A stretch of 64,000 nucleotides of DNA. It comes from Sclerodactyla briareus (lineage: Eukaryota > Echinodermata > Holothuroidea > Dendrochirotida > Sclerodactylidae). The notes below the pieces were generated by a model. The model saw only the letters and a program-made list of their open reading frames with translations. It did not search any database and was not told where the DNA came from. Within the stretch, counting starts at the first letter, position 1. The number at the start of each line of letters is the position of its first letter. The stretch spans positions 310,001 through 374,000 of the forward strand of contig JAODTK010000999.1 in the NCBI GenBank assembly GCA_026419785.1, read 5' to 3'. Shown piece by piece: positions 1-12,835 of the stretch. Both the position numbers and the translations under genes were made by a program.

Positions 1-1239
1 GTACCCTTGAGCTATATCAACTACTGAACTAGGGAAGTTTGTTAGTAGGCAGCTTCTGAGAAGACACCTGATCTTTGATGATCACCGTATATTCAAATAC
101 TATCGTGTCACTTCTTAACTATTTTCGGTGGTTATACATACTCTACAAAATTGTAAATGGGCCATTATGATGACTTACATGCACTCTATGATACAGTATG
201 TGATTTTCTATGATTTTCTATATGGTAATCACTTTAACCTAAGATGGGTCACATACCCATACAGTACATCCAACACATGTACATTAACAATATCCTGAAC
301 TCCTTATCAGCAGAACATGAACATTACAAGCAGAGGTAGGTCACTTGGCAAGCTTAGCAAGAGCTGTTGAAAGTAGTTCATTACTTTTCCTTCCTGCATT
401 TCCTCCTAATTCCTTTGCCTCTTTCTGACAGTCTCAAGTTTCCACAGCTCATTTCCATTTTCTGTGAGGCAACATCTGAAGACTTTGGACACAGTTATTT
501 CTCAATGTTCCTTGTCCTTTGTCCTTGCTTCTCTCTGCAGACATGTCTCCTTATACTTTTTCCGTTCTTTTGTGAGAAGTTTTTCTCTGTCTACTAGTGA
601 TTTTTTTCTTCTCTCCAACTTCCCTGTCTCTTGCTTTCCTCTGGCTTCTTTTCCCTCTTTTTCTCTAGACTGTGCTGTTGCTAAGTCTCTCCTCTTGCTG
701 GCCAATCTTGCAAGCATACACACTACAGGCCGATCTATAAGACTTCATCATTTCGGAGGTCACAGGCATCTCTGGGCAGTTCCAGACTATGGGTCCTGAC
801 TGCATCTTTGACCATCTCAAAGATTGATATACTGGTCAGATAACAGAGTCCGTTTATTGGTCCATTGCCCGATTGTTTCTCTGACAAAGAGTGCTCAACA
901 TTGCATCCCATGGGCAAGACACAGTGAAACCTTGACCATCTTAGGGAGTATCACTACAGGCGGTGGACCCCAAACGAGTTTGTCTGATTCAACCCTGTCT
1001 CCAGTACTGGTCGATCCGGGTGTCCTCTTGCTCGTTGATTTTCATTCATCTGTCAAGTATCTATTTCCTCTTAGGGTACCTTTGTGGTGGCAGCTTTCCT
1101 TGCTGCCGCTGAATTGGTCTGGACTCCAACCTCTCGATGCTTGTGTAGCAATGTGGATGAAGCAACATCAGGTCCTTCAGGATCTCTTTTCCTAAGACTA
1201 TGGGTGATGAAGTAGCCTGTTGCCCTCTGGTAGAGTTCC
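1..1239. other. No gene recognised
   Basis: A+T-rich DNA with pyrimidine-rich stretches at about 390-690 on the plus strand. The opposite strand of that stretch can be read as a Lys/Glu/Arg-rich peptide, but this follows from the base skew and has no splice support. I see no repeats or genes I can name. Confidence 0.5.
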
Positions 1240-1565
1240 TCATGTCTCTGATGGGCCCTTTGTTGTTCTCTGGTTTTCATTTTCCCTTGAACCATGTTCC
1301 GTTGTTTGTCCTTCTCCCACTACAAGCTTGTCCTCTGGTAGCTGATCCTACTTCCTCATTCTCGGATGGGCCCTTGTTGTGCTCTGGTTTCATTTTCCCT
1401 AGAACCATGGTTCGTGTTGCAGTCTCCCACTACAAGCTTTCATCTGGTAGCTGTCCTTCCTCATTCTCTGAGGGGCCCTTGTTGGTGCTCCTGTTTCATT
1501 TTCCCTAGAACCTGTGTTTGTGTTGCTTCCTCCCACCACAAGCTTGTCATCTGGTGCCTTGATCA
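1240..1565. repeat. Tandem repeat, about 3 copies, period 106-113 bp
   Basis: Three diverged copies marked by TTTCATTTTCCCTWGAACC at about 1275, 1388 and 1494, each followed by CCCACYACAAGCTT and a CTGGTAGCTG-like stretch. The open reading on the plus strand here is a by-product of the repeat. Confidence 0.85.
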
Positions 1566-2378
1566 TCCTCTTTGTTCCGTCAATGTTTGACAGCGCTGCT
1601 TTCCCCTCTTATTCCAACTCCTACTTCTTGCCTGAGAGCGAGCCATGGAGACTGCGGACTAAGACGACATTTTAGCTTGTGTCTGTCCTGGTGTCAGTCT
1701 GAATCCTGCAATGACTAGCTACTTCTGAGATTGCAATTTGGCATGTTTATTTCTGGGGATATTTTGGTGATGAAACATTACTCAGGATCCTTTTTAGCGA
1801 GCAAACTTGAGAAAAAAGTAGGGAAAGAGATAAATGTAGGATTTTCAGGAAAATGTAGGAGAAGTAGAGGTCAAGGTCAAAGTAGGAGAGTTTGAAAAAA
1901 GTAGGACGCCTGTTCATGCTGCCATTTTATGACAAATTCAAGTATATACCACACATACACATTTCTGCTTGGGAAAAAAGACAAAGAATATTTGTTTCAG
2001 AATGGAAAGACTAACTGTAAGAGAAATATGTCTACATCAATTTGTTATTGTGGTGGCAGATTTCCAACTGAATGCGGAGGGGTTATCAATAAGGAATTTA
2101 TTCCATCATGAGTTCCAGGGTCTCAACATAATTAATGGTGAGTAATTAATACAGTCTTGAAATATTACCAAAAAGAGAGGAGTAGAAATTAGAATCCCTC
2201 ACAATACTGGTACCACATCCCGACCAGGGAACCGAAGAATTTACGCCACAATTAACTGCTCATGTACAATAATCATTATTGGAATCAACCTTGTCTCCTT
2301 CAAGAGAGTCATCTGTCAACAGTGACGGACCCTCTCCCCTACCCTTTCTCCTATTCCTTGCCAAGGCGAATTCGCAAC

Positions 2379-2435
2379 CTGCGTCTTTCTTGACCTCGCC
2401 CTTCTCGCCGTCATCATCAGAATCACTCTCCTCTT
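2379..2435 (-). CDS. PLCB: Probable PLC-beta X-Y linker exon 3 (acidic)
   Basis: Starting after the AG at 2437-2436, the open frame completes the codon left by the exon at 8110 (G+AA = Glu) and reads EESDSDDDGEKGEVKKDA, close in character to the acidic run in the human PLCB1 linker (ESDDDDDDDDCKK). The 3' border is uncertain. A weak donor (CAG then GTTGCG) gives the end used here, but the frame stays open to a TGA at 2260-2262, adding CEFALARNRRKGRG and a Ser/Asp-rich tail. The acceptor lacks a clear pyrimidine tract. If the frame really ends at 2260, this would instead be a terminal exon of a shortened isoform or of another gene. Confidence 0.4.
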
Positions 2436-2744
2436 CTCCAGGTGTTCGGCGGATTATGTAGGTTCAGCGATGAAACCTTACCAGCTGGAAGAAATTGATG
2501 GATAAAATAGTTACAAAATGATACCCTCCGCTAGGACTCCTATATGTTATGCTCGTCATGAACAACCAGACCTACTATTTTCGTAATACCCAAAAGTACA
2601 TGTATGTCATCAAGACATGCTGCTTTTCCCCCCAAATCCTTCAAAACATGATGGGTTGTGCGAATGAATTTACTCTAATTATCAAATGTAACACGCTGCC
2701 AGTTAAGAAATGTTTTTCTTGCAGTGGCAGTTGCAATTGAGTGG

Positions 2745-2880
2745 CCATATTAGAAGGGGTGCTTCGACAACAACTAATTATTGTTTGCTCAAAATTGCTA
2801 CGTTGACTATAATCGTCCATGGCGCAGTGCCGAGGAATTTGCAATGTCAGCTAAATTTGCCTATGACATGAAAGGTTCAA
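2745..2880. repeat. Old dispersed repeat, copy A
   Basis: Shares scattered blocks (GGGGTGCTTCGACAACAACT, then GCCGAGGAATT, then GCCTATGACATGAAAGG) with 12322-12437 and, partly, with 28075-28140. Same orientation in all three. No coding capacity and no clear termini. Probably an ancient non-autonomous transposon or SINE-like family. Confidence 0.6.
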
Positions 2881-3599
2881 TCTTCACGTAACTGCGTATA
2901 TGATCTGGCAGAGAATTTAACATGAGCTAACTGATAAACTTGTGACGGCCAATGGTCATGTGAAAACAGATTTGCGTTCAAACTAGCACAGGTGAAAAGA
3001 GGACACTTCAAAACCGTACACTCCAAATGTGGAAGTTTAAGTAGTTCTCTGTTGAGATTTTTCAATTGATCTGAGACATTTGAGGAATCCATGACCTCAC
3101 TGGGGAAAGATGCATAGGTTGCCAATAGACCCTCAACAGTACGATGGGCATCTTGCCACATGATAACAGGGAAACAATGAGGAGCATTACTTAGAAATCA
3201 TTGAGATTTTCGTTGGATATCTGTGAACTGATTCTGGTAGGTTTTATCTGGATCCTCTATAGTTTGTTTAGTAAATATTTTCGAGTACATGTTACATGCG
3301 GCGTCCCTGTGATGTCACAAGGGGCAAATTTTGCAACGGCTGAGTGTGCCTATCGGACATTCAAATCGGTTTGACATTCGGTCCGGAGTTGGCTGTCATA
3401 ATGTTACAAATAGAAAGTACCAAAAGTGCAGTCAGATTACATGAACATGGCCTTCACAACAAGTCACGTAGGGAATACATTGGCAACTGCTTGATTATCA
3501 AGTATCCAAAAATACCATTTTGGGCAACATTTCAGTAAAATACAATAAATTTAAAAGAATCAGTTAGTTTCCAATGTCAACATATAATAATCAAAGAAG

Positions 3600-3893
3600 A
3601 GCAGGGATCCTGGCAAATTCTCGGCAATCAATTTTGCATGACTTTCTATTACTTTTCATGACCACATAAAGTATTTCCATGACCTTCCCTACGATATAAT
3701 CGCACAAAATTCTCACTGAACATCCAGCAAAAGAGCCAGCAACACCAGCACACCAGCTGCGAGAAAGTGACAACATCACTATCATAACATTTCCTGACTT
3801 TTTCATGACCCAACCTGCAGGAATTTTTTATTTATTGAATTAAATTCAATCAATGACTCTTCCAAGTTTCCATGAACCACAGGAACCCTGAGG
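3600..3893. repeat. Dispersed repeat, copy 1 of a pair
   Basis: Corresponds to 27555-27818 in the same orientation. Shared blocks include ACATCCARCARAAGAGCCA, AGCTGYGAGAAAGTGACA, repeated CATGACTTTT-like stretches and a common 3' end GGAACCCTG. Non-coding, short and AT-rich; most likely a SINE or MITE-like family. Confidence 0.7.
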
Positions 3894-5902
3894 AGGGCTT
3901 ATACTACAAAGGTGACTACTTTACCGTGAATCAACCTCTGTGCCCAACCAAGTGATAATAATATCCGAAACAAGGATAATAAAATAATACATCTCAAGCA
4001 TGAGAGTGCCATCCATTCCAAAGCGGTGGTCCTCTATAATAATAGCACTATGCTTGAAAATTATTACGATGGAATTCAAACAAAACCTTGGAAGGCTTCA
4101 ACATCGGGTAAAAGGTAGGAGAATTATGGCTAATAGGCGGGACATTGTCTGGAACTGGTGACGATAACAAATCACATTTTACTGCAGTTAATGATTTTCA
4201 CTGGAGGAGCAGTAATTTCTGAAACAAGGCAAAGATATTCACATTCGTCTGTGGTAACAAGTTGTCACATTTGTACTACTTAAATAATGAAGGCAATATT
4301 CTCCTAGATTAGGATCCTACTCGACTAACTATAATGGTTGCCCTTTTTTGATGATAATTCTGGGAGTTTTTGCTTTCGCACCAAAAACAATGTTATATGC
4401 AATCACATACACTATTGGGTATATCACAAAAATAACTACAAAGTAAGGAAGAAATACCAAATACCATGCAAATAAAACATGCAAAACTGGTAGTGAGGTG
4501 AGTAGCAGATGCAATGAGAATGCAGATGGAATGCAAAGTCGGAAGAAATGAAAAAAATTGTATCGTTTTGTTTCAATACCGTTCACATAAGGAAAAAGAG
4601 AGTTACATACCAACCTGGTAATCTCCATGTAGAATAATTGACCTACATTAAACATGGATTAGTCCTTATGACAAGGGGGCAGAGCAAATGAGCAATGCCT
4701 GCTTGATAGAAAAAAAAATGGCAGGAAATATGGGGGTCAGGGAAAGTAACAACCCTGGAATAGCAACAATATGAAATGAAAACACACAGACCTTATGATG
4801 GTCACCTTGGAGGATACCCGAGTTATTTCTGTTAATATTCAAACATTATGAAATGTTAACACAAGCTGAGAGCATCCTCCTCTAAGTGGGGGAGGGCAGG
4901 CGAGTTGGTAGGTGGGTGGGGAAGGAGGAAACCTGAGGCTACCAAATTCAAAGAGGCAGCATGGTAGTATAAAATCCTACGAAATGCTAAACTCCAGGCT
5001 AACACTACTCATTGGGCTTACTAATCATCCAATAGGATTACTCATATCAGCATTCCTGACAATCAGCAAGTTATTTGAACATTTAGAAGTGCATACAGGG
5101 AAAAACCACATGGGGCAAACAGTTTATAGTTTGGATACATGTCATTTAGTACCACATTCAAGACAAAATGCACCAATTGAGTTCATGTGAAGTTTGATGA
5201 CCTAACATCAAAAGGCACAGTAGACTGAAAAATTATTCTCTGTGACAGTGAACACATGACAGAATATTGAGTTTATGATGCACCACAGCACCTATTTGAA
5301 GTGTATACCAGTACTCTTATTGTGGAGCAACATTAATAAGCAATCAAGCGATGGTGGATGAATCTTCAGATCAGAAAGCCAAAAGGCTTAGTGATTCCTG
5401 AACTGGTGCCTGATGTTATATGACCAGACAATGGAGATAATTTACTAGGTTATTATAGGCAACATATGTTTTCACAAATTTTCCATTTTCATAAAAATTA
5501 CACCGTCTGAACGAAAAGCAACAGGTTTCCTTACAGCACAATACCAAATTTCATCTTCGAAGGACAGAGCATTTGATGACTTATCTTGTTTACACAATAT
5601 TTGAAATTGGGTTTGTACTTTTTCATGAGGAAGCCACAAAATGAGTTTGAACTTGAATGGATCAAGCATTCTGGATCTATCATGCTCATAATTGGACTTC
5701 TGACCTCAGGATAAAAAATAAAAAGAACACTACGGTTCAAGTACTCACCATGGAGAAATACATCCCAAGTTTCATCCAGATCTGGTCAGGTTATCATGGT
5801 TACAAAGGAAAATTTTCACAAATTTCTGACTACCAAGTATTAGCTCCATCCTAGCTGAAAATATCAAAATAGCAATTGACCACTTTCTACCAGACTGGCC
5901 CC

Positions 5903-5964
<62 letters not shown>

Positions 5965-8109
5965 AAAAAAAAACACCAATCAAGACTTCTGGACACGAGG
6001 ATTTCATGGACACGAAGATTCCAGACTTCGTCCTCTGGTCACCTTTGATAACCTTTGACCTGACCTCAAACCAATAGGGATCATGTACTCATCATGAGGA
6101 ACATACATACAAGTAAGAGCTTCATCCATTCTGGTGGAGCGGAGTGTATGTGTTACAAGCCAGGCGCCCGCATGCACACAAACACACACACACACACATA
6201 CAGTGTGAAGTGTGACTACAATACTTGACATTCGATAACGAATCAAAAACCTTGCGGCCCTATTGATGTTAGTATTATATCTATACACACATATTTATAT
6301 ATCTGCCATAAATACATAATAAGCAACTGCTTCAGCTACACAGCTCTCATAGAACAATGCGTTACCATTGCATATATTTCCATGAATAGAATCTGAAAAG
6401 GTGTCCTTCCTGCAAGGCAGTCCCAAATTAGTACACATGCTTTTGAAGTTATTGAATATGGAGTACCATATTCCTTCAAAATACCATCCCTGTCCCCTTT
6501 TTTGGGAGAAGATCATGACCTAGCTATACCCATGGCATAGGAGCCTACACTACAGATGAACAGCCAAGACGAACCCTGCAACGCCGTTCAATGCTGTAGT
6601 TGCAACAATTTGCATGTGCTTTTTTTGCAAAGATTGTAGTCCTACATAGTACAAACAATTATGAGTAGCTCTAAACTATTAACTGCCTGCTGCACCATGC
6701 CCCCAAAATGTCTTGATTTTGTATAAAACCCTAAGCAAGGTTGCAGCCCGGAACTTGCTGAAGCTGTTTATTATAATTGTTGTGTATCAACTATACTATG
6801 AATTCATGGAATCCTGTGTAGGTTCACAGGAATCACAGCTTATTCATCTCGTTTGAGGGGGGGTCTTTAAACGATAATCACTAATCACAGTTTTATTGTG
6901 AAAACCAAATTCAAGTGTGTTGTGGAGATGTCCCAGTGTCCCTTTAGTCTCGTAAAATAATTCACGTACAGGTGGCTGGAAAACTGCAGAGACTTAGCTG
7001 AGGAAAGTACAAATCATTTGCCAAACGGCTGACATTACTGGCACTGATGTGTGCACGTGTCTTGCAGCTTGTGAGTGGGTCAGGCATTCCTGCAACCACT
7101 GATGACTATATGCGGAAATCACATGCAGAGACACACAATTTTCTTTTCCTTTTTTTTGTGGTCCTATCAACTTCTACACAGTCGTGAGGACCTGCGACGC
7201 TAGAGTGCTGGGTAATTTCATTTGTGTTACTCCAAATAGCACCTTTTTGAAGCACCTGAGCGGAAGAAATTAGAAGGCATACAGGATAAAGGACTATGGA
7301 TATGGCAGAATACATATGAAGCCAATATATGCATAAATTGTTCATGGGAGGGAATTGTAGGTTGGTGGACTAGTGCGGGAATGTGTGTGTGAGGGTGAGA
7401 GCGGAAGTAGGCGTGTTCAGTCACATATGTTTGACTAGCTAGCACAACTATGAACACAGAAAAAGGTTCTTGAGAGAAAAAAAAAAAAAATACCCTGTTT
7501 TGCCATCAGGAAAAGTTGGAACACCAGCTACTTCTTCATTTAGCTGTTTAATGTATTGAGAGCATGGTCACTCAAAACACCAGATTGTGAATTAGGCAAC
7601 ACCTAGCCTTACATTACTAAAAGTCCATAACACTTCAATTTATGTTTTTAACTAAGTCAGTTCATTACAACATTCAAACTGCATCTATTACTAATGTTAA
7701 TATATGTTAACCCACACCATTTTTCTCTACTTTTGACGGTTACCAAGTAATTATATATACTATACGAATGAAAGCGAGGTCAATGATATCCAAGAAAGTT
7801 AGCAGTATATACTGTAATGAGAGTGTTAATAGCCCGGTCAACCAATGCTGTATTAAAGACAATCCATACAATTGTCAATTTTATATTTCAAAGTGATCTT
7901 CTAATGCAATCTTGTATGTCAATTCAAGGTTATATCACGAGATGATAACAGCCTATTAATCCCATGTGCATATGGTGATAGTGTGATAGTCAGATGAATG
8001 AGCAGAGCCTAACCAGCAATAGGCTATACTTGCATAGAAGCCTAGCCAGCAGTAGTTGTGCCAAAGCCTATTAAGTGTAGTAAACAGTGCTGTGCCATGG
8101 AGTCTCTAC
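3894..8109. other. Intron sequence with no recognised gene
   Basis: Apart from the poly(A) run and a short (CA)n tract at about 6175-6200, I see nothing nameable. A 108-codon open stretch on the minus strand at 4329-4655 is rich in Phe, Leu, Ile and Tyr, as expected from T-rich DNA, and has no family motif. Confidence 0.5.
5906..5973. repeat. Poly(A) tract, 58 bp plus interrupted tail
   Basis: An uninterrupted run of A from 5906 to 5963, then C, then nine more A. It may be the tail of a plus-strand retroposon whose body I cannot recognise, or simple slippage. Its length may be unreliable in any assembly. Confidence 0.9.
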
Positions 8110-8191
8110 CTTCATTTGATTGGGAGGCAGGTGTGGTCTGTGGGGTGCCAGAGGCAGCGTCACTGTTGGTGGCTTGCCTAGTGGGAGATGC
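8110..8191 (-). CDS. PLCB: Probable PLC-beta X-Y linker exon 2 (Ser/Thr-rich)
   Basis: An 82-bp stretch with acceptor AGATGCTAG and donor GTAGAG at 8109. Read in phase 0, as required by the exon at 10048, it is fully open and encodes ASPTRQATNSDAASGTPQTT then PASQSNE, ending on one base of the next codon. The Ser/Thr/Pro/Gln composition is typical of a disordered linker, and PLC-beta proteins have such a linker between X and Y. The local base composition (GC-rich, codon-like) stands out from the surrounding AT-rich intron. No catalytic role is implied. The linker of PLCs is known to occlude the active site. Confidence 0.55.
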
Positions 8192-8269
8192 CTAGCATCT
8201 AACAACAAAAATCAGTATGAGCAACTCAGGAAATAAATTAAATGACCAAACGTAAAAGTGTGAAGGTAC

Positions 8270-8338
8270 CTTCGGGGTCCACCATCACTTCGACATAAAA
8301 GAGGGCTGTTTGTCATTTCGGGCCCTGTTAATCGCACC
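8270..8338 (-). CDS. Possible cassette exon in the PLC-beta linker, with in-frame stop
   Basis: A 69-bp stretch (a multiple of three) between a good acceptor (GATAGGCAG) and a GT donor at 8269. In the phase set by the exon at 10048 it reads GAINRARNDKQPSFMSK and then a TGA, followed by WWTPK. It could be an optional stop-containing exon, an exon carrying one of the indels common in this gene, or chance. It is not needed for the phase chain, because the exons on either side join in phase 0 without it. Confidence 0.25.
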
Positions 8339-10047
8339 CTGCCTATCAAACAATAGCAAACATCGAAATCAATAAAAATTCAAAAGATGGCCATATTCTA
8401 TTACTAGTGATTTCTTGTGGGAGGACTAGTCCAAAATGTAATTTAAATATCCTTCCATTTGATGAGTAATTACATAGCACACCTTTTTTGCACAAACTGA
8501 ATGAGGGCATTTTTGTGAAGAGTGTGAGATAGGAGGACCAGTTTGAGTACTCTATTTCAAACTGAATCTAAAATTTGCATACATCGTGGGTGGTGGTAAT
8601 TACAACTGAAAATGAGTAATAGCTTAGGCAACAACAGTTTTTAATTCCCTCATTTCAATAATAACATTGATGTATTGTAGGCATAGCAGACATGACAGGA
8701 ACGATCTGGCAATTCCTTCAGCTATTATGGACAAAAAGCAGCTGTTCATCACCACTGCATCTTTATGCTGCAGAAGAAACCAAAGCTTATCAACAGATTA
8801 ATAACAATTCTCAAATATTCAACAGATAACCATTACATAAGACCACCACAGTCATTCACCCCTGACAGAAGCCATGTGATATGGCTACCTCATAAGGAGG
8901 GTATCATTAGTCCTCTTCCCCTTCCAAAAATCAGTAGCTAATAGCATGGCAGCAAATCCGTGCCACATTCTGATCAATGAAGCTCTGGGCCCTGGCCGTA
9001 CCATCACGACTACCCATGATGAGATGTGATTGGATTGTGGTAGACCAATCACTGATAGGTTGGCACCAGACAAACTCCAGATGTGGCATCGGATATGATG
9101 CATTCCTTCGATCTTGTGTAACCAACCATATACAAGATAATTGCGTTTCTTTCATGATATATATTGACTGCGACTTGTGACTCTGGGAATTCAGAGAAAA
9201 CCCTCAAGTTCCATGACTCAATCCAAGATGACGACAATTTCATTCACTCTATTCAGAACACTTGAGTCATTTCCACATGAATCATGCATGATGGAGTAAA
9301 TCAGGTATATATGACACTTGAAGATGGGCACATTTGGACCTGATTTTGTGCGATTGACGTGATTAATCATACGCATGGAAAAACTTTCAGTCAAATTATT
9401 GGAGTGCCAACGTCAGGAAGTGAGTGCTCCTCGTAAACATTACCCGATGCATTGTGATGCTACAGGAAACTTACATATGGCTGCCATTGGGCGGCTGTGT
9501 TGGTGTAAAAAAAAAAACATTTAACCAATGAGCAACTAGTAGGTATGGTATACACAACTTTGAAAGAATGCAGCCTATACATCACCCCTCAAACCATGAT
9601 GACAGACCAATCATACAATTGTACATGTCCAGTCAGGTTGGTAGCATTTTGACCTACAAAAAAGGTTGCCATGTGGATTGCTGGGATACACTACTGGGTC
9701 AGCAACCAACACACTCTCTGAATGCATCTCACCGTTTGCAGTCATGGCCACACAAGCATTTATTACAGAGGCTTTCCTCAACTTGCTGGTTAAATATGTA
9801 GGACTGCTTCAACACATAAGTTTTCCATGAAGGCTGTTCAAAGACATAAAAATATGCAGGCATTGCAGCTCCTTCTAGCCGTCGCTTATCACCGACTCAA
9901 CTTTGAAGACACTATATAACAAGACATCCTGTTTATCATGCTGTTCAACTTGGCTACATCTTAGGAATAATGACGATAGGTTCTCCGCAGAAATATGTGC
10001 TATACTGAGTTGTCTCTAAGAACAATTCACTACTCAATGGTAGGTAC

Positions 10048-10112
10048 CTCAGAATTGTCTGGCTGGAGATCTTTTCGGGAGGTTGAAAGTATTGCCCCTG
10101 GAGTGAAGAGCT
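10048..10112 (-). CDS. PLCB: Probable PLC-beta X-Y linker exon 1
   Basis: A 65-bp stretch flanked by acceptor GCTGCTAAG and donor GTACCT at 10047. It begins with two bases that complete the codon left open by the exon at 25872 (G+AG = Glu) and then reads LFTPGAILSTSRKDLQPDNS plus E, ending in phase 0. No motif can be matched, because the X-Y linker is poorly conserved among PLCs. The case rests on order, strand, splice sites and phase, and on fitting exactly with the next candidate at 8191. The intron before it would be about 15.8 kb. Chance occurrence of a short open stretch between AG and GT cannot be excluded. Confidence 0.5.
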
Positions 10113-10783
10113 CTTAGCAGCTACAAATATAGAAATGTATATTGATAATTACAGATAATACACTGACTGTGCAATGTTGAAGCCATGAAGCCTAATTCTC
10201 ATGTTTTTAATATATCAATCAAAGAAGATGTCTTTCTGCAGTAACTATAAGCTTTGGAGAGATATTTAGGCTTGCTATAACCTCCTTCAATCACTGTTCA
10301 CCTTGCAAGAGACAAAGTCACTTTAATTTCTTGTTTAATTTTTCCTCATGACAGAATGATAAGAATTTCATAACATGTTCAATATCACATTATCAAGATA
10401 ATATTTGTAGTTTTTTTCCACATTGTAAGACAGTCTAATCACAGAGCATAATTATAATGGGTTTTAGTGTGGGTAGAGAGATGGGTATGGATCGGAAGAA
10501 GGGCGTGTTTTTTTTGGGTGTGGGGAGTGGTACGGGTGGGGGAGTTGGGGGAGCGGGAGAGGGTTAGGCGTGGAGAGAGGGAGTGTTGGCTGAAAGGGAT
10601 GGGTGGGGGAGGAGGAATGGAGTGGCGGATAAATGACCGAGGGCTAATTGGGGGAGAGGGATAAGTGCTGGGAGAAGGATGGGTGTTAGGGGGAGGAATG
10701 GGTGAGGTACGGGTATGAGGGGAGGGATGGGTTTTGGGAGAGAGTTGAGTGGAAGGGGAGGGAGCATTCAATATTATTGTATC

Positions 10784-11136
10784 CACTCACCTATTCAAAG
10801 AGTGACACATCTAATTACATAAAATGAAAATCTTTTCTCCAAACTTACATGACAAATCAGCCTGTAATAGATGTAGCCATGCTATATGTATGTCAACAGA
10901 AGCTCAAGCCATATGCATGTTATGCGCATATACTACTCCTGTCAGCTTTATATGGAAGTCACTCACCTATTCAAAGAGTGACACATCTAATTACATAAAA
11001 TGAAAATCTTTTCTCCAAACTTACATGACAAATCAGCCTGTAATAGATGTAGCCATGCTATATGTATGTCAACAGAAGCTCAAGCCATATGCATGTTATG
11101 CGCATATACTACTCCTGTCAGCTTTATATGGAAGTC
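10784..11136. repeat. Perfect or near-perfect tandem duplication, 176 bp x 2
   Basis: The segment starting CACTCACCTATTCAAAGAG at 10784 recurs at 10960 with no differences that I can find up to GGAAGTCA. The lack of divergence implies a recent duplication or an assembly artefact. Just upstream, 10450-10760 is a G-rich low-complexity stretch. Confidence 0.95.
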
Positions 11137-12321
11137 ATTCGATGCTGGGGTGCCCCCTGGAAGTGCAAATGGTCATACAGACTGTTACGTCTAATATGAA
11201 GCATTATGTTATTCTACCTCGATAATAATATAATGAAACCATATACTTCCCATCTGGTGCATGGTCTGAGGGGCAGGTGAAGGCCCGGGGTAATGAAAAG
11301 AGTTAGTTGCAGGGCAAAGCTTGTTAGTTGCATTTGTCCCAGCGAGTCTATCTTCATATCTAAGACATCACCAGGTATACGCCAGAATGCATTCAATGCT
11401 ATTACAACTTTAATCTACCCCCCACCATCCATCCAGAAAAACAGCTATTCAAGGACATCAGGTCTTTATTATGTTTCTACCTTTTGGGATTTTTCCCAGG
11501 ATCGACCGTGTTCTCATCGCTCCACAAAGTTGAACTATTGTTCAGTATTAATTTTTATTAGAGTTTCACAACACTGTATTTTTAAGCTCAACAATCCATT
11601 AAAGCCATGAGCAATTTACCAAATGGACTGAATCACTAACGTAATACTAGTCTTGTCCAAGACAATTTGATTTTCGTTTCTCTGGGCCCCTCATGTAGCT
11701 CTATTCATTGTGCAAAACTCACAGAGGTACATAGACATCCGCTGATCAGTGTCGATCAAAATATCTTGTAGCACTCTCTCGATGGTCAGGTTATGAACAG
11801 GCATAATCCTCATGTATAGGAGTACCGTAGTCATTCGAATACACCACAGTTCCAATTTATTGAACCCAACCAGTGTAGTTGTCCTATGTGTGAGTGCTGA
11901 TTGGCTGTGGCATGTATGCGCTGTGCCAATGAGAGTGCATCATAGCAACATTATACAGTGAATACGGGAGGAAATTTGAATAAACCCCAAGAGTTCTGGG
12001 GATACTCTAACAGCTGCCAGTTACATGCAATGCTGAATATTCATAGCAGCGTCGAAACACATGACGTGATTGGATCATTATATCATGGAGATTCCCGGGG
12101 AAGTTCTGAACAGTATGAAGAGACATTATGCTAAGTAATAAATCACTGACATAGACATCTCAACAAGTTTTTGATTATTGTTTTCATATATGTTCTAGAT
12201 ATTTGAGGTTGAAAACAATGTAAAAAAAGTAACAAAATATTGAAGTTCATGAGCATGTGTCAAAATTACCCAAAAAATTCACAGGATATGCCAATCTTTC
12301 CAACTGTGAAGTGGTCCTGAT
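11137..12321. other. Intron sequence with nothing recognised
   Basis: AT-rich, without splice-bounded open frames matching PLC and without obvious repeats. Confidence 0.5.
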
Positions 12322-12437
12322 AGAGAGGGTGCTTCAACAACTACTCATTCTTTTCTGCACAGAACTGCTATGTCGAATATGAACTTTGCCGAGGGGTTAA
12401 TGCGATGTGGACCAAAGTCGCCTATAGCTTGAAAGTG
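12322..12437. repeat. Old dispersed repeat, copy B
   Basis: Matches copy A (2745-2880) in ordered blocks: GAGGGTGCTTCAACAACTAC, GCTATGTCGA, GCCGAGGGGTTAATGCGATG and TCGCCTATAGCTTGAAAG. See copy A. Confidence 0.6.
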
Positions 12438-12835
12438 TTATTACATTACATCTGTGGTAATGTGCATGTTGCAATATTACACATACGGTGATAGAATTTC
12501 ACTAGTGAAAAGTGTTTGCTCCTATTATGATGGACAGGTGACGTGCAGGATTCTACTGAAGAGCACATCGGGTTTGCTTCGTGATCTGGGGTGTATCAAA
12601 ATGCAAACTTTACTGCTTCGTTCAAGTAAGCCTGTGGCGGCCCTCTGCTTAGACAGGGATGTGCCTCCCTCCAGTCCCCCCCCCCCCCCATTTTGGGGAA
12701 TCCTACATACACACCTGGACATTGATTGGTAATCTCATGTGGCAGCTTCTAAGATGTCTTGAGAAGGGTGGCAGGTACTGTTATGGATACCTGTACCACA
12801 AGGATGACATCATAAGCTACTAAAGCATTAAGATG

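Noticed and set aside
502-723. Lys/Glu/Arg-rich minus-strand frame that could pass for the PLC C-terminal coiled coil
   Set aside because: It reflects a pyrimidine-rich plus strand, shows no heptad pattern matching PLC-beta, and would precede any Y or C2 exon.
4329-4655. 108-codon hydrophobic open frame, minus strand
   Set aside because: Composition follows from T-rich DNA; no signal, motif or splice context.
5060-5190. KLFEHLEVHTGKNHMG resembling a C2H2 zinc-finger linker
   Set aside because: No paired Cys residues and no repeated fingers; a short chance match.
8270-8310. Similarity of LFYVEVMVDPEG to the end of a PLC C2 domain (FVYIEVKDYVPD)
   Set aside because: It needs a frame change and a tiny exon, sits between linker exons and before any Y domain, and no other C2 exon was found. 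The order would be wrong.
8931-9155. Minus-strand HLIMGSRDGTARAQSFI resembling a WD40 repeat
   Set aside because: Only one short run matches, it needs a frame change, there are no splice-bounded neighbours, and it lies inside a PLC intron.
10439-10786. 115-codon Pro/Thr/Ser-rich minus-strand frame
   Set aside because: Product of a G-rich, low-complexity plus strand; no homology visible.
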